Source: Trochalopteron elliotii
Lineage: Eukaryota; Chordata; Aves; Passeriformes; Leiothrichidae
Assembly: GCA_024734555.1 (NCBI GenBank)
Contig: JANPWX010000153.1
Location: forward strand, 394,704 to 458,703
Length of the DNA stretch: 64,000 bases
Direction: 5' to 3'
A program made the position numbers and the translations under genes. Below the pieces are notes generated by a model. It saw only the letters and a program-made list of their open reading frames with translations. It did not search any database and was not told the DNA's origin. This document shows, piece by piece, positions 46,546 to 57,842 of the stretch (position 1 is its first letter; each line of letters starts with the position of its first letter).

Positions 46546-49500
46546 AAGGGAAAAGAGAGAAAGAAAGAAATTATATTTTACACAGGGTAAATTGAAAACA
46601 TCAGCATACCCTACAGAGTAATAGCACTTTATCATGATTTATACATGGGAACATAACTGTTGCCAAAAAACATAGGTGACCTCTCCCTACCCTATATTAA
46701 TAATTACAGTATGGAGATGGAAGCATGATATGTAGGACACTCCTCTCTGCTACAAAAAAATAAGGGGGGAATTGTACAAAAAATATAAAAAAGAGGCGAA
46801 TCTGACTAGGAAGTGTTGACAGGCGTCGCATCTCATGCAATGAAAAACACATTATTGGAATCCACCCAAAACACAGGTTTTTATTCCAACTGTTCATGCT
46901 ATATATTTATTTATTTTTATTTTAAATGAAGGAAGAGCATGCTCTGAACACCCTTTCTGTTCAGGCTCTGGTGAGCACAGAGCACCTCTCTGAACGCTGC
47001 TGTGACATCCAAACTGCAGGAAGGGGCTGACAGAGACAGAGCCAAACACTTGGTGACAATGCCTGAATCCCAGGCAGAGGAGTTTGGGGTCACCTGAGGG
47101 GTTTTTGTGTTTCTGAACAGATCCCTCTACCCATCATGTTAAAGCCATTTTCCCTACATGAGTTTCAGCATTGTATTAAGGAGATTATTTACTAGAAAGA
47201 CCATGGAGAATTGATAACAGCATTTTTTATATGGATGCCACTTTTTAAAGAAACATTTCTCCTGCCCTCACTAAGAAAAATTTTAAAACCATCTTTTAAA
47301 GAACCATCTGAAGCATTCCTTTGAATGGCTCCAGCTGTGACACCTAAAAAAGGAGGGGATCCCACACAGGAGCCTCCCCACTCAGTGCCAACAACAGAGA
47401 TGGTTGAGGCTGCTGCCAGCCCCCTTCCCCAGACATCAGCCTCGATGGGTAATGTAACAAACAAAGCCAAAAGCACCCTCTAGAATAGAGAGTGCAAAAG
47501 AAATTATATTTAAAAAAAATCAGCAAAAGTTGCTTCAGTTTACCAATTCACGTTGAAACCTGTTAGTGATTGTGTTCTTAAGAGTTTTTATAAAGCCCTG
47601 TTACAGTCTTGAACTTGACATATGATGGAGCTTCCCAGACTAAATATCCCTGATACTTTTTTCCCCCAGTAGACAAGGCAGGAAGAAATCATCTTCCAAG
47701 CTCCACAGTTGATTTTCCAGATTTTCATATCCTCAGGCCTATGAAATGCTGATCCAGAAGGAACACACCATCACTCTGTGCTCTCTTTGTGCAGCTCCAG
47801 GCAGGGAACAGCAGGGCTGGACACAGCACAGGTGAGGAGCAGCACTAAATCCAGCTGCACTGAGGAGGCTTGGCTGGAGCAGACACATTTTTTTCTCCTA
47901 AATGCCACATTTAAACTCTCCTCCTTTAGGGCCGAGACCTCTGGAGGGACTGGACAGAAGAAATCTGACACCCACAAAAAAAATTAAGGTCTTGATTTTC
48001 TATCAAACCTAATGGCAGACACCCAGCAGGATCTTTATATCAGGTAAGATAAAGCAGCAAATAGGCTGCACTGATTTAAATCCCCTCTTCTCTATTTTTC
48101 TTAGGTGAGTTTTGTTTCCCACTGAACCTCTCAGGCCCTGGAAAATGTAAAACGAAGGCAGGAAGCATAGGTTTAAATTATGTCAGACAAGATCAGACAG
48201 TGCCTGGAGCAGACAGGCTCTCTGCAGGTCCTCGCTGTCATGCTGCTCGGGCAGCCTTCTGGGAGAGCAGGAGGAGCTGGGGAGCAGCAGGCAGAGCTGG
48301 AAAACACGGCTGGAAAATAACAGAGAGCTCCCTGTGCTGGGGTTTCACCCCCACACCCCACTGCAGTGGCCCGGCGGGGTGTCCCGTCGGTGCTTTTCCT
48401 GCTTATCCAAAACAGGCGCTGCTGCTTTGCTCCTTGCAGCCTCCTGGAATGGCAGGGCCACTGATGCTTGAAAAATAGCTCTGAGTGCTGTGGGAAATAC
48501 AGGAAAATTCTTAACATGACCCCTGGCTTCCTCAGAACATTGGAATTGCCAGGTCTTTGTCATAAGTTGCAGATCCCAGGAATTCTACCTGAAATTAAGG
48601 AGAGTATTTTTGCATGCCCAGTCCTTGCAGCAGCTGTATTGATACCAGCTCGTTGCTAAAACCAACACTCAAGTTCACTTCATCCTATTTCCAGCAATTA
48701 TAGCTACTTCAAATAGGGAATTTTAATGCAAGAAGTAGAATAAATGTCATTCCTGGAACACGTACGTTGCTGTAATCTAATGTGAGTAAGAAGTCACTTG
48801 AGATGGAGAAACGCAACAGCCCCTTTAGGGCTAGTGCCACAGCAGAGGCAACAAAAGGGAAACCCTCGTTAATCCATTGGAAATATCATGTTAATAAATG
48901 AAAATGAGATAATGACTTTTGTGGCTAGCTGAATCTTGTCTAAAGCCTCTTATGAGCTTCATGTGTCTCAATTAGGGACTATGTTACAAGGTAAAAAAAA
49001 AAAAAATATCAGCTGCGGGCTGAACACAATAAAAAAACAAAGTTAAATAAGGAAATGTACTTGGGATTATTATTATTGCAACCCTCCTGCCTGACCTAGA
49101 AGTGCCTTATGGTACAGATCCACCCTGAGCTCCCATTACAGCTTTTAATTGGAATTTCAGTAGCTGCTCCCACAATGTGAGGAACGACTGAAGTTTGCTT
49201 TTCTCTTCCCTATCAAAGGACACAAAGTCAAAGTCCCTGATCCCACCAGGTAAACTCTCGTGTTCGAACACCAATGGCAAAGTCCCAACCATCCTCACCC
49301 AGTGAAAACCAGCCTGGGAACCAGACAGAAGGAGAGGGATGGGTTTCCCACCAGGCAGGGGGAGCACAGAACCTCACAAATTTCAGTGTATGGGCAGGGA
49401 AGGAGGAATCTGGCCCCAGCAGACTATTCCTTAGAGATTTTAATGTTCCAAGTCTGTGGTGCAGATTTATCACAAATAAACACACCTCACAATTTCAGCT

Positions 49501-49809
49501 TTTTGAAGTTTTGGTGGAAGAAGGTGTTTGATTCAAACCCTGAGTTTCTCTGCTTTGGGAAATTAAGAACCACTACATGTGCTACGTGTGAACCTCTATT
49601 AGTTTATATCCTCCTAAACTGTTATCAGAGTTGTCCTTCTACAGCAAAAATTCTTATTTCCATAAACCCTACTTTCAATCAAGATTTTCCAGTAAGCAAT
49701 TAAAAAATTCTACATCCTCATCATCAGGTAGCTAGCATTGAAAAATTAGAGATATCTATGAAAAAACAATAAAATAAATGGACAGAAACCATCATCTACC
49801 AGTGGAAAT
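46546..49809. other. Long single-copy noncoding interval
   Basis: No CR1 or LTR was recognised over about 3.2 kb. 48650-49090 is repeat-free and AT-leaning and is a candidate conserved block. 48230-48400 is locally GC-richer. An A run lies at about 48994-49006. Confidence 0.5.
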
Positions 49810-49957
49810 GCTGTTGTCCCCATCCCTGGAGAGATTTCAAAGCCACGAGGAGGTGGCAGTTCGGGACATGGGTTAGTGGTGGCCTTGGCAGTGCTGGGGA
49901 ACAGTTGGACTTGATGGTCTTAAAGTCTCTTTCCAGCACTAACAATTGTATGATTCA
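49810..49957 (+). mobile_element. CR1 LINE 3' fragment
   Basis: 'gtccccatccctggagagat', 'gggacatgggttagtggtgg', 'ccttggcagtgctggggaac', 'agttggacttgatggtctta' and 'tctttccagcactaacaatt', ending 'gtatgattc'. Confidence 0.92.
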
Positions 49958-52180
49958 AAATACTCCACTTTTTCAACCCTCTTCTCTAAATATTCCTTCT
50001 CCAAAATAGAATTGCGTTAAATTTTTCCAATATTTTTGTTGTTGCTCTTTCTGTGAGTTTTTTTTTCCAGTGGGTTTTTTTTTTTTTTTTTTTAATCACA
50101 AAATGGTAACTCTTCGTGAGTTCTGTTGTTATAAGTTCATTTGGTATTCATGGAAATAGCAGTGATTATAATGAATTCATTTGATATTCATGTGCATGTC
50201 ACATGTCCTTCGGTGGCAGTGCCATTGTCACTCAGCTCTCATTAGGCTGTGCTCTCGTGGTGATGTCCCTGCTCTGGTCCTGCACGTGGGACAGGGACAG
50301 CACAGACACATCACATCCCCACTTCTACTCGCCATTTTTCACTTTAAGAAAAGCAGTTTTAGCATGTATGATTCAGTAAAAACCGCAATTTCTCCCTCAG
50401 AATGGTTTGTAAACTGCTTTGTTTTCTTTCTGCTCCCCAGCTCTGTGCAGTTCTGAAAACATGCAAGAGTTACTACAGAAATTTACAACTTAACATACTG
50501 ACTTTGTGCTCCTCTGTTCTTGCTTTTCAGCCACAGTAACTCAGTGGGATAATTTGCTTCTGAAACTCTAAACTTGCCAGGATTTTAGGAATAACTTTCC
50601 ATCTGAAGGGCATTTTTTTGTGTGCCAGGCCTTGATATTGCTGAGAAGAACTCAAGTTTCGAGCAGACACCAATTCCCTGCTCACCTTCATAACGAAGCA
50701 ACCAAGTCCTCAATTCTTTTCATATTTCTACACAGGATTATAAACAGGGATGTTCCAAAGGCCCTGGAGGAGAGAGGGGCTCAGGTCACACTCAGTTGAG
50801 TGGGATTTATTTCCTTGAACCATTTTGGCCCCTCTCAAATCCTCCACTCTTTAACCACACCAGCGACCGACCGTGAGCTTCTTGAGGCGCGACGTCGTGG
50901 GAGCCATCACGGTGACTTAAAACACAAAACGAGCAAGGCTAAGGTCAAAAGTTCTTCAGAAGGTCTAATATATACATCATACACATCCCCAGAGGAGCCA
51001 GCTGTATTCACCTTAATCCTGAATCAACACTGCCTCTGTAAGAGCAGCCCACGCCTCGTCCTCCAGGGCCGCTCCTGCGCTTAAATTTGGATGTGGGAGC
51101 CTTGGTGGATTTGGGCTGTGGATCACCAGGGAAAGGAACCTGGCACTGCTTCTTGAGGGCTTGCAAGGCATCATTAAGGCTTTATTTCCCACCAGCCTCT
51201 ACCCTCTCACAGGCACTGGACTCTCCAGTTGCCCAGCAGGCACTGAGAGTCCCCCTCAAAGCCACGTGGTGCCTCAAGTTTGGCACGCGGGATCAAGGAG
51301 AGGAGGAAGGGGCAGAAAAGGATTCTTGTCTCTTCATGCAAATTAATTGTTCTGAAAAACCTGATGTGCACACGAAACCAGCAGAAAACACATTGGTGTT
51401 AAATTTTCCTGGGACAGGTGGACGGGGAGAGTTTTTCCCTCCAAGTAAGAGACAAGACTTAGAGTAAGTGCCCAAAGCTTCAATTTTTAGAAGAAACAAA
51501 ATAAAAGCTAAAAAAAAAAAAAAAAACAAAGGAAAATATGGTCAGCTCTTGTTTCTGTTTCTAATGAAAAGCTCTTGGTTGTGGCCAGGGCCACCTGGGG
51601 GGTCACTCATCCATCATCAAAACAGATGCCATCCCAAATTTCTTAGCTGGCACCACCAGTAACGTTGTTATTTCTGTGTTCAGGCACAAAAAACTTTTCG
51701 GGGCTTGTTTCCCCTCACAGAGGTTAATCACAGCGTGGGAAACACATTCCACATGAATGATGGTCATTCTGACCACGGCTGCTCCTCCGTTCCTGTACAA
51801 AGGGATCAGGCAAAGACATTTGCTGGATTAAGCACGGTTTTGGCTCACATTTGTCTTTTGGTCATTTCTGCTGCACGTCCTTCCACTGCACAGCACGGGG
51901 ACCATGTCCCTGCTCCTCACACGTGAAGCAAACGTGACTCAGCTTTATCTGCCAGAGGAAGCACAGCACAGCTCTGGTGAGTTATTCCCACTTTTGGCAT
52001 CCACACAGGTGCAGCTCGGAGCTGGACTCCACAGGCAGTTTACTGACCTATGCAGAAAATGTGCAGGCCAGGCTCAGAGATGTTTAACTCAGGAATAAAT
52101 CTGGTAATTTATGGTTAAGCTGACAGTCCTGAACTGGGATTTGCAGCTTGTGCTCAGGGAAGGCTGAAAGGGCCCAAAGG
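49958..52180. other. Unassigned noncoding DNA
   Basis: T runs lie at about 50057-50066 and 50075-50093, and an A run near 51511-51527. The short part 50866-50915 has several CpGs. No gene was recognised. Confidence 0.5.
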
Positions 52181-52300
52181 GGTTCCAAGAGAGCTGGAGA
52201 GAGACTTTGAACAAGGGGCTGGAGTGACAGGACACAGGGAATGGCTTCCCAGAGGGCAGGGATGGATGGGATATTGGGAAGGACTTCTCCCCAACAAGGG
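52181..52300 (+). mobile_element. CR1 LINE fragment lacking the 3' end
   Basis: 'ggttccaagagagctggaga', 'gggctggagtgacaggacac', 'agggaatggcttcccagagg' and 'gggatattgggaaggactt'. This is the segment just upstream of the usual CR1 tail, and it stops before the 'ggccctggcacagggtg' block, so it is truncated at both ends. Confidence 0.85.
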
Positions 52301-53701
52301 CCTACATTCAAAACTATTTGTGGATAAATCATTCAAAATTTGAGAATTTTTTTTTTTTTCCCTGCTCCAAACCTATTTATGGTTCTTTGGTAAAGTAATC
52401 GAGCTGCACAACAGGCTAAAAACTTCACAAAACCAGTGAGTTTGGTAGGTTTAAAAGCAAAGATGAAATTTCTACTTGTCTTTTGGTGCTTGCCCCAGTC
52501 CTGACACACAGGCAGGATAAAATTCTAGAAGTTGATGTTGTCTCAGCTGAAAGACTGAGATCAATTCCAGCTCAATCCAGGAAAACACACAGATTCAGCA
52601 TTCCTCCACCCAAACACATGCCCTCCTTGGATTTTAGTTTTAGCATCTCCCCAAAACATTTAAAAATTAGTTAATTGACTGCTTGCTTGTACTCTGCAAG
52701 CAAGATCAGGCCAAATATCAATACAGGGAGACGTCTTGAAATAAGAGTGTTGCACATCTACACCAAAACATCCTTTTGTATTGCTCTGCTGCTCCCAGTA
52801 AGTGCACGGCAACAATTTGCATTGAATTCACGAGGCTTTGCTGCACCAGTCAATTCAGATCAATAGAAAAAGGCTTTTACAAAGCAAACAAGTGTTGTGT
52901 GGAAAAATAGTTCAGGCAGCAGGAGCGTTTCACAGCTGGGCTTGGCAAATCAACAGACTTTTATCTGGAGTGAAAAAAGAGCCTGTCAGGTTTGAGCTGA
53001 GTTCTGATTTCCAGAGTGTTTGGCCAGTTAGGGGCACACAGGGCTTGGTTAGGCAGGTCACAGCACCCTGGGCAGCAGGATGAGGCCCTGGCACAGCTCT
53101 TAAATGGGAAAAAAACACCTGTAGAGCAGCTCCAAGCAGCTGATCCCAGAGCAGAGATCTGGGATAAAACCCTCCTGACCAGAACAGAGAGAGGCACCTG
53201 AGCAGCCTGACGGTGAATTTGGCATGACCTTCATAAACCAACTTCTCCATCTGGTTTGGGGGTTATGGGATGAAGCAGCAGCAAAAGGTTCAAAACTGAC
53301 TCGCTGCTTGAATTGTGAGGGTGAATTATGGACTGAAAGAGTTCTCACTTTTTTCCTGAATAGCAGCTATTAATGACTCACTCCTGAAGGCAGCAGAGGA
53401 AGATGCAGACAAATGAGAAGCAGGTTAAAGAAGAAATATGGTTTCATAGACACAACAGCTTCATGCTCTGGGAAGAGAATGGAGTTATTCCAGCTTCTAT
53501 CAACTCCCTCTTTTGTTCCTGTTAGGAACTTGAAGAATGAAATAATAGTTCCTGTTTAGTTCAATTAGACAACTGTCAAAATTAACAAAGAAGGGGGGAA
53601 AGTGACAGGGAATTATCAAAGCAGGCAGTTCTGAAAAGAAAGGGACTTAAGCAGTCAGAAACTCTGACATTTGGATCTTGGCCCTACAAATAGAGAATTC
53701 C
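52301..53701. other. Unassigned noncoding DNA
   Basis: A T run lies near 52349-52360. Frames at 52930-53250 overlap in several phases and lack signatures. No repeat was recognised. Confidence 0.45.
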
Positions 53702-53860
53702 AGACTGCAGTGGTTTGGAATGGACCTTAAAAATCATCCAGTTCCACCCTCTGCCATGGGCAGGAATGTCTTTCACTGTCCCAGGCTGCTCCAAGCCCCA
53801 TCTAATCTAACTTTAAAAAATTCCAGGAATGGGGAACAACTTCTCTGGGAAAACAGGGTC
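53702..53860 (-). mobile_element. CR1 LINE 3' fragment
   Basis: Reverse-complement CR1: 'gtggtttggaatggacctta', 'aaaatcatccagttccaccc', 'tctgccatgggcaggaatgt', 'cactgtcccaggctgctcca' and 'ttccaggaatggggaacaac'. Confidence 0.93.
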
Positions 53861-55934
53861 AGCACACTGTGCTAGATCCCACTTTCCCCCAGATATTATT
53901 TCCTACTTGCAGTCAGATACTAATATATAATACTAAAATACAATATTTTGTACTATACAGTACTAAAAACAGTATTTTAGGGCCATCACTCCTAATCAAA
54001 CCAAGAGAAGTACACACAAACTGAGCAAACCTATGACTAAAATTTCAAATCTTAAAAAGCATTTTCTTGTTTCTCATTGGGTGAGAGATTTATTTAAAGG
54101 TTCCATGTTCATTTTCCATATGTTTGCAACAAGGGAAAAAAAAAAAACCCAAAACACTCCAAACAAGCACAGTTTAGGAAAGTGGATTTAAATAACACTA
54201 AGAAAAATGGGAGGGGCTTTATGCTGTGCTCCTAGAATCTGGTGGAAAAAAGTGATTTTTTAGAGCTGAGAGGATGCTGTGGTGCTTGTCTGTTCTGGCT
54301 CACATCACATCACCATTGTCACTGAGCATGAGGCAACAGTGGTATTTCTATTTTTGTGCATGAAGTTCAGTACACATTGGATAAGGGAACACAAATGCAG
54401 CTCCCATCACAAAAAAAACCCCGTGCACTGCCTCCATTTTTTTCATCCTATTTCTCCATGAATTAGTACACTACTACAGCTTTACAATTAGGCTGCTTTG
54501 CAGGTCATGCATGCAGCAAAAATATTTCTGGACCAGAACAAAAAATTAGTAAGATCTCTGCTGCGTGCTTCCTTGTAGGTCAGAGCACACAGACGCATCC
54601 CTTTGCTCACTGGCATTTCAGGACTGATGTACTTTTTGTTTTTATCTGTTTACACGAGCCTGGCAAACCCAGACCCTGGCACGTGTCATGCTTGCAGCAA
54701 TGTGGCTTCATGCTCCAAGAGAATTCAGGAATTTTTAATATTTACAATGGGATTTTTATAATAAAGGATGGGTTTGGGTTGGGTTTTTTTGGGTTGGGTT
54801 TTTTTGTTTTGGTTTTTTTTTTTTTTCCCCTCACATTTTCTTCTGTTTTCCTCCTGATAGCAAAAATTTGGGGGATTTTGTTTACAAAGAGGGAGATAAA
54901 TAAAAAAATTGGCCTCTGGGAGTGGCGCATGTTCAGCAGAGGAGGCGATTTATAAGCCAAGAAAACCCCTTTAGGTACAACTCTGAATATTCCTTGTGCC
55001 ACCTGGGCAGCTCATTTACACACTGAAGCTGCCACCTGCCCTCTGACCCACCACACACCTTTCCTTGCATGTCTCGATAGCAAAGATTAATTATTTGGCC
55101 TTTAACTATGTAATTAGTGAAGAGATGGGTTATGCTAGCAAAGGACAGAGCTGATTCTGCCCCCCAGCTCCATTATTCCTGATTTTCCAGCACACATAGA
55201 TAGCAATGAAAGCTGCTTCCTTTTTCCCCTGCTTGAATCAAACACATCCATATTCTTATTTCTGCTCCTTTTTTTTTTTTTTTTCTTTATACTCTTTTTT
55301 ATCAACACACATCCTGGGAATCTGAGTAAACTTAGAGAGTTTATCTCCAGTTCATCTCCTCTCAAATTTCTCCTCGGCATCTTGAGACCTTCGATCAGAT
55401 CATCCTTTAAAGATTGTTTTTTCCCCCAAGTGAGTACAAATCCAGCTTTCCCAAGCTCTGTGCACGTAGCAACTCCACAACTTCACTTCTGTCACTTCTG
55501 CTGTCATTCCCTGCCCTTCCCAATCCCTGGGATGTCCATTGGGTGTCCCTGCCTTGGGCAGAGCAGCTACAAGAGATCCAGGTAAGTGTTTTACAATACA
55601 CCAGGTTAACCTCTGCTTAATTAAGGGTTAAACTGCTTAATTAACCAGGTTAAACTCTGCTGTTCCCACAGTTCACACTTGTGTGGGTTTAACTTCTGCT
55701 TTGCCTTAGTTCCACACCTGCTTCTCACCCAGAGCTCTGCCAAACCTTTGTTTGGTGAATATTCCCACAATTTAGAGCTACAAATGTTAAAATCCACAGC
55801 TCCTCTCAGGCAGAGCCTATGGATTGTTTTCTCCCACCCTTCTCTGCATCCATCACCTCCACTTTATTCACTCCACTGGGCAACACCTTCACTCAGGTTT
55901 TTCCAGAGGATGCAGAGAGCTGCAGTTTAACCCT
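53861..55934. other. Unassigned noncoding DNA with T/G-rich runs
   Basis: 54771-54828 is a GGGTTGGGTTTTTTT-type simple repeat grading into T. A T run lies at about 55270-55284. No exon or mobile element was recognised. Confidence 0.5.
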
Positions 55935-56125
55935 CAGGATCACTGGAAAAGCCCTCCCAGCCCACGGAGTCCCAGCTGTGCCCTGTCCCCACCTTGTCCC
56001 CAGCCCAGGGCACTGAGTGCCACCTCCAGGAATTCCTGGGTCACCTCCAGGGATGGGCACTCCAAACCTCCCTGGACAGTCCCTGCCCATGTTTAACCCT
56101 TTCAGTGAAGAAGTGTTGTGAAATC
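55935..56125 (-). mobile_element. Old CR1-type fragment
   Basis: In reverse-complement order: 'gggcactgagtgccacctcc', 'tcacctccagggatgggcac', 'tccaaacctccctggacagt' and 'ccctttcagtgaagaa'. These match an older CR1 subtype's tail ('actgagtgccac', 'acctccagggatggtgactc', 'cctttctgtgaagaa'). It is eroded, so the edges are approximate. Confidence 0.78.
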
Positions 56126-56318
56126 AGCTGGAGATTTCTCCTGCCTCCACCTCCACATCACATCCCTCCCTCTTACACCAGCATTACTCCAACCCACACC
56201 CCAGTTCTGTGAGAAATCCTTTTGGATGAGTGCCCCGAGCCCAAAAAAGATGGAATTAAGCCCAAAGTTCCCACCCATGCCTGCTTTCCACATCATCTCC
56301 CTAAAAAAATCCCCCTGA

Positions 56319-56640
56319 TTTGTCAGACAGGATTTACCCTTTATGAAACCATGCTGACTGGTTTATTTCTCCAGATGTTTTGTGATCTCATCCTTTATTA
56401 ATGTTTCTAGAGCTCTGCCTAGCACCAAGGTCAGACATACTGATCTATTATAGCCTCGCTGTTTTTCCCAGTCTGTTTTTTCCTTCTCCCCTCCAAACTG
56501 GGGTTGTATTTATTTCTCTCTAGTCCCTTGGTGTCTTCCCTTGTCTCAAAGGAGCCCAGATAAAAATCTTCATTTATTGAACCAGTAATCTCTTCAGTGA
56601 TCTTGTTAAAGATTCCCCCAGTACATAACTCCTACTACCT
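56319..56640 (-). pseudogene. Relic of a CR1-like LINE reverse-transcriptase region
   Basis: Read on the minus strand near 56319-56361, the sequence translates as QHGFIKGKSCLT. This matches a conserved CR1 reverse-transcriptase segment of the form QHGF(M/I)KG(R/K)SCLTN. Beyond it, plus-strand text 'aaccatgctgactgg', 'agcaccaaggtcagacatac' and 'aactggggttgtattt' keeps the order of that domain with many substitutions. No frame stays open. It is far older than the 3'-end CR1 pieces and is on the same strand as the fragment at 55935-56125, perhaps the same ancient insertion. The distal edge is approximate. Confidence 0.75.
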
Positions 56641-57789
56641 TGGAGCTCCCAGGGATTTCAACTTACACAAGTCTTATTCCAGCACAAAATTATCATATCC
56701 CAGAAACTTTGCTTCTATTCAACCTTGTGAACACTGAGGAGAAAGACATGTTCAGGCAGAGGATTTCAAAGTGAATTTGGGAATCTGGGTGCTCAGTTCC
56801 CACTGTAATTAATGGGACAGGAGCTTCTAAACCTCCTACAGAGTCCAGAAACTGGAACCTAAATGTTAAACTTATCAAACCTGTATAGAACATATTAAAA
56901 CCTAATGAAAATGTATATAACTGATATATGGCCTTCATTTTTTAAGCACATATTGTTGCTAAATATTTAATTTTTTTGTTGGCAATATTTATTTTCAGTC
57001 CAGATAGTTCAGTAAAGCAGCCAAGTGAGGGGATTTTTTAATTTATTTTTTTTAAAGGCTGCTGGCTTCTCTGGGTTCCATCTGGAAGGCCTCAGCATTG
57101 GTGAATATCCTCAATTTTGACATGCTCTGTGCTTGCCATGGGCAGCCAGAAGCCTCTCTCCTGTCCTTAGTATGACTCCAGCCCCAGACTCTCAGGCCCT
57201 TCCCATGTCCTCTCATGCTCACACCCAGTGTCAAGTTTACAAAGTGCTGGTTTTTCACCAAAATCTTCAACTACAAGCAAAGCACCAATAATAAGGAACT
57301 TTTAATGCCAATTCCTGCTTTTTTGCAGCCTTTCCACAGGACTATTGTCTGACTCATCCCCACAGCCCCTTCCTTCAGTGTTCATCTCTGTGTTAATAAA
57401 TTCCACTCATTTCTGCATCACCCCCAAGAATATTTTCCATGGTTTCCCAGCTGATCTGCTCTGTTATCACTCAGCCATGCTTTGGGAGCTGAACTCCAGG
57501 GCTGCAAACCCTTTGGTTTGGTCCCTGCAGGAGCCTGAGAAGTGGGAGGTGACAGAGGACACAATGCCCATCCCACTTCTCCAGGACAAGAACTCGACCC
57601 TGCACCCACAGACCCCACTCTGCCACCTCACTCCTGCCAGGTAAAATTCCAGCAGCTATTCACCCCTCCAAACCAGAAGGAAACTCCAGCAGATTTGCAA
57701 GAACTCTCAATATAAGTCTCTGATTCAGGACTTGCTCCTTCTGGAGCTTTCTGCCTCTCTTCCATGCAGATTTTCCAGGCAATTGGAAC
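56641..57789. other. Unassigned noncoding DNA
   Basis: 56870-57060 is AT-rich and unique. No gene or repeat was recognised. Confidence 0.5.
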
Positions 57790-57842
57790 AAAGTGTTTTT
57801 GAGGTCCCTCCCAACCCAAAGCAGTCTGTGATCCTTGAATCT
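57790..57842 (+). mobile_element. CR1 terminal scrap
   Basis: 'tttttgaggtccctcccaac', 'ccaaagcagtctgtgatcct' and 'tgaat' match the last 50 bp of CR1 only. Confidence 0.75.

Noticed and set aside
53020..53100. Possible CR1 internal segment
   Set aside because: Contains 'ggccctggcacag' but lacks the neighbouring CR1 blocks, so the match is too short.
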